Positions 7,136 to 7,436 of a stretch of 7,436 bases of DNA are shown here, piece by piece. The first letter of the stretch is position 1; every line of letters begins with the position of its first letter. The DNA is taken from contig JAGDAL010000126.1 of assembly GCA_017959525.1 (NCBI GenBank), forward strand, positions 1 to 7,436, given 5' to 3'. The stretch is from Lachnospiraceae bacterium (GTDB lineage Bacteria > Bacillota > Clostridia > Lachnospirales > Lachnospiraceae). Made by a program: the position numbers and the translations under genes. The notes below the pieces were generated by a model that was given only the letters and a program-made list of their open reading frames with translations, did not search any database and was not told the DNA's origin.

Positions 7136-7436
7136 TTATTGGTAGTAGTATCCCATTCCCCACTTGGTATGAACATAACGCGGTTCGGATGGGTTCGGTT
7201 CAATCTTCTCGCGCAGACGACGCACGTGTACATCTACGGTACGAGCGTCTCCCGGATAATCCTGGCCCCAGATCAACTCTAAGAGTTCTTCACGACCGTA
7301 TACCTTGCCCGGGTTGCTGACAAAGTGTAAGAGCAAATCGAACTCCTTAGAAGTCAGATTCATCTCTACATCCTTAATACGTATCATCGCATCGCTAAGA
7401 GAAGCTTCGGTATAAGAAGAAATGTCTTTATTTACA
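7136..7436 (-). CDS. OmpR/PhoB-family response regulator, C-terminal DNA-binding domain only (5' end beyond window)
   Basis: The last 99 residues of a response regulator are visible; the frame stays open to the right edge, so the ATG at 7387 is internal. The winged-helix Trans_reg_C domain is clear: MNLTSKEFDLLLHFVSNPGK, the REELLELIWG helix, the recognition helix region DARTVDVHVRRLREKIE, and the wing ending KWGMGYYYQ before TAA. The recognition helix and the NPSEPRYV-x-T-x-x-G-x-GYY ending are very close to those of WalR (YycF/VicR) and MtrA, regulators of cell-wall metabolism. The phospho-acceptor receiver domain is not in view. It is the likely partner of the kinase 12 bases downstream. 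Family certain; WalR-type assignment likely but not proven from the C-terminus alone. Confidence 0.92.
   Translation of the reverse strand, partial: VNKDISSYTEASLSDAMIRIKDVEMNLTSKEFDLLLHFVSNPGKVYGREELLELIWGQDYPGDARTVDVHVRRLREKIEPNPSEPRYVHTKWGMGYYYQ

Overview
All six recognisable genes lie on the minus strand, and they are tightly packed apart from one 111-base gap. Gene content, gene order and moderate base composition suggest a low-to-mid GC Gram-positive anaerobe of the Bacillota/Clostridia, with Lachnospiraceae as my best guess. This rests on the WalR/MtrA-type regulator and kinase, a GerMN lipoprotein, ComEC/Rec2 and strong AGGAGG-type ribosome binding sites. The taxonomic call is inference.

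In transcription order (right to left), the first block is a signalling and envelope operon. It holds the C-terminal end of an OmpR/PhoB-family response regulator cut by the right edge (7436-7136), a HAMP sensor histidine kinase (7123-5669), a two-repeat GerMN lipoprotein whose start codon overlaps the kinase stop (5672-4743), and a full-length ComEC/Rec2 DNA-uptake channel with a TTG start (4730-2259). Spacings of 12 bases, a 4-base overlap and 12 bases argue for one transcript. Regulator, kinase and GerMN lipoprotein in a row resemble the actinobacterial mtrA-mtrB-lpqB arrangement, so the lipoprotein may be an extracytoplasmic partner of the kinase.

After the 111-base AT-rich gap (2148-2258) a second block begins. 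A small stand-alone PqqD-family protein (2147-1902) is followed 22 bases later by a long multidomain reading frame that leaves the window at its left edge (1879-1, 626 codons visible). No start-to-stop frame marks this protein because its stop lies outside the window, but translation from ATG 1879 is open throughout. It reads as an extended-SDR (sugar epimerase-like) domain, four membrane helices, a helical linker and a GAF-like domain. The last three parts match the layout of PelD, the inner-membrane c-di-GMP receptor of Pel exopolysaccharide synthesis. The SDR domain lacks both the complete Rossmann glycine motif and the YxxxK catalytic pair, so it looks like a non-catalytic sensor or scaffold. 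The likely picture is the front end of a Gram-positive Pel-like exopolysaccharide operon, with an unexplained PqqD protein at its head. This is the most interesting part of the window.

No RNA genes, mobile elements, CRISPR arrays or convincing plus-strand genes were seen. Plus-strand frames are antisense shadows of the genes above.
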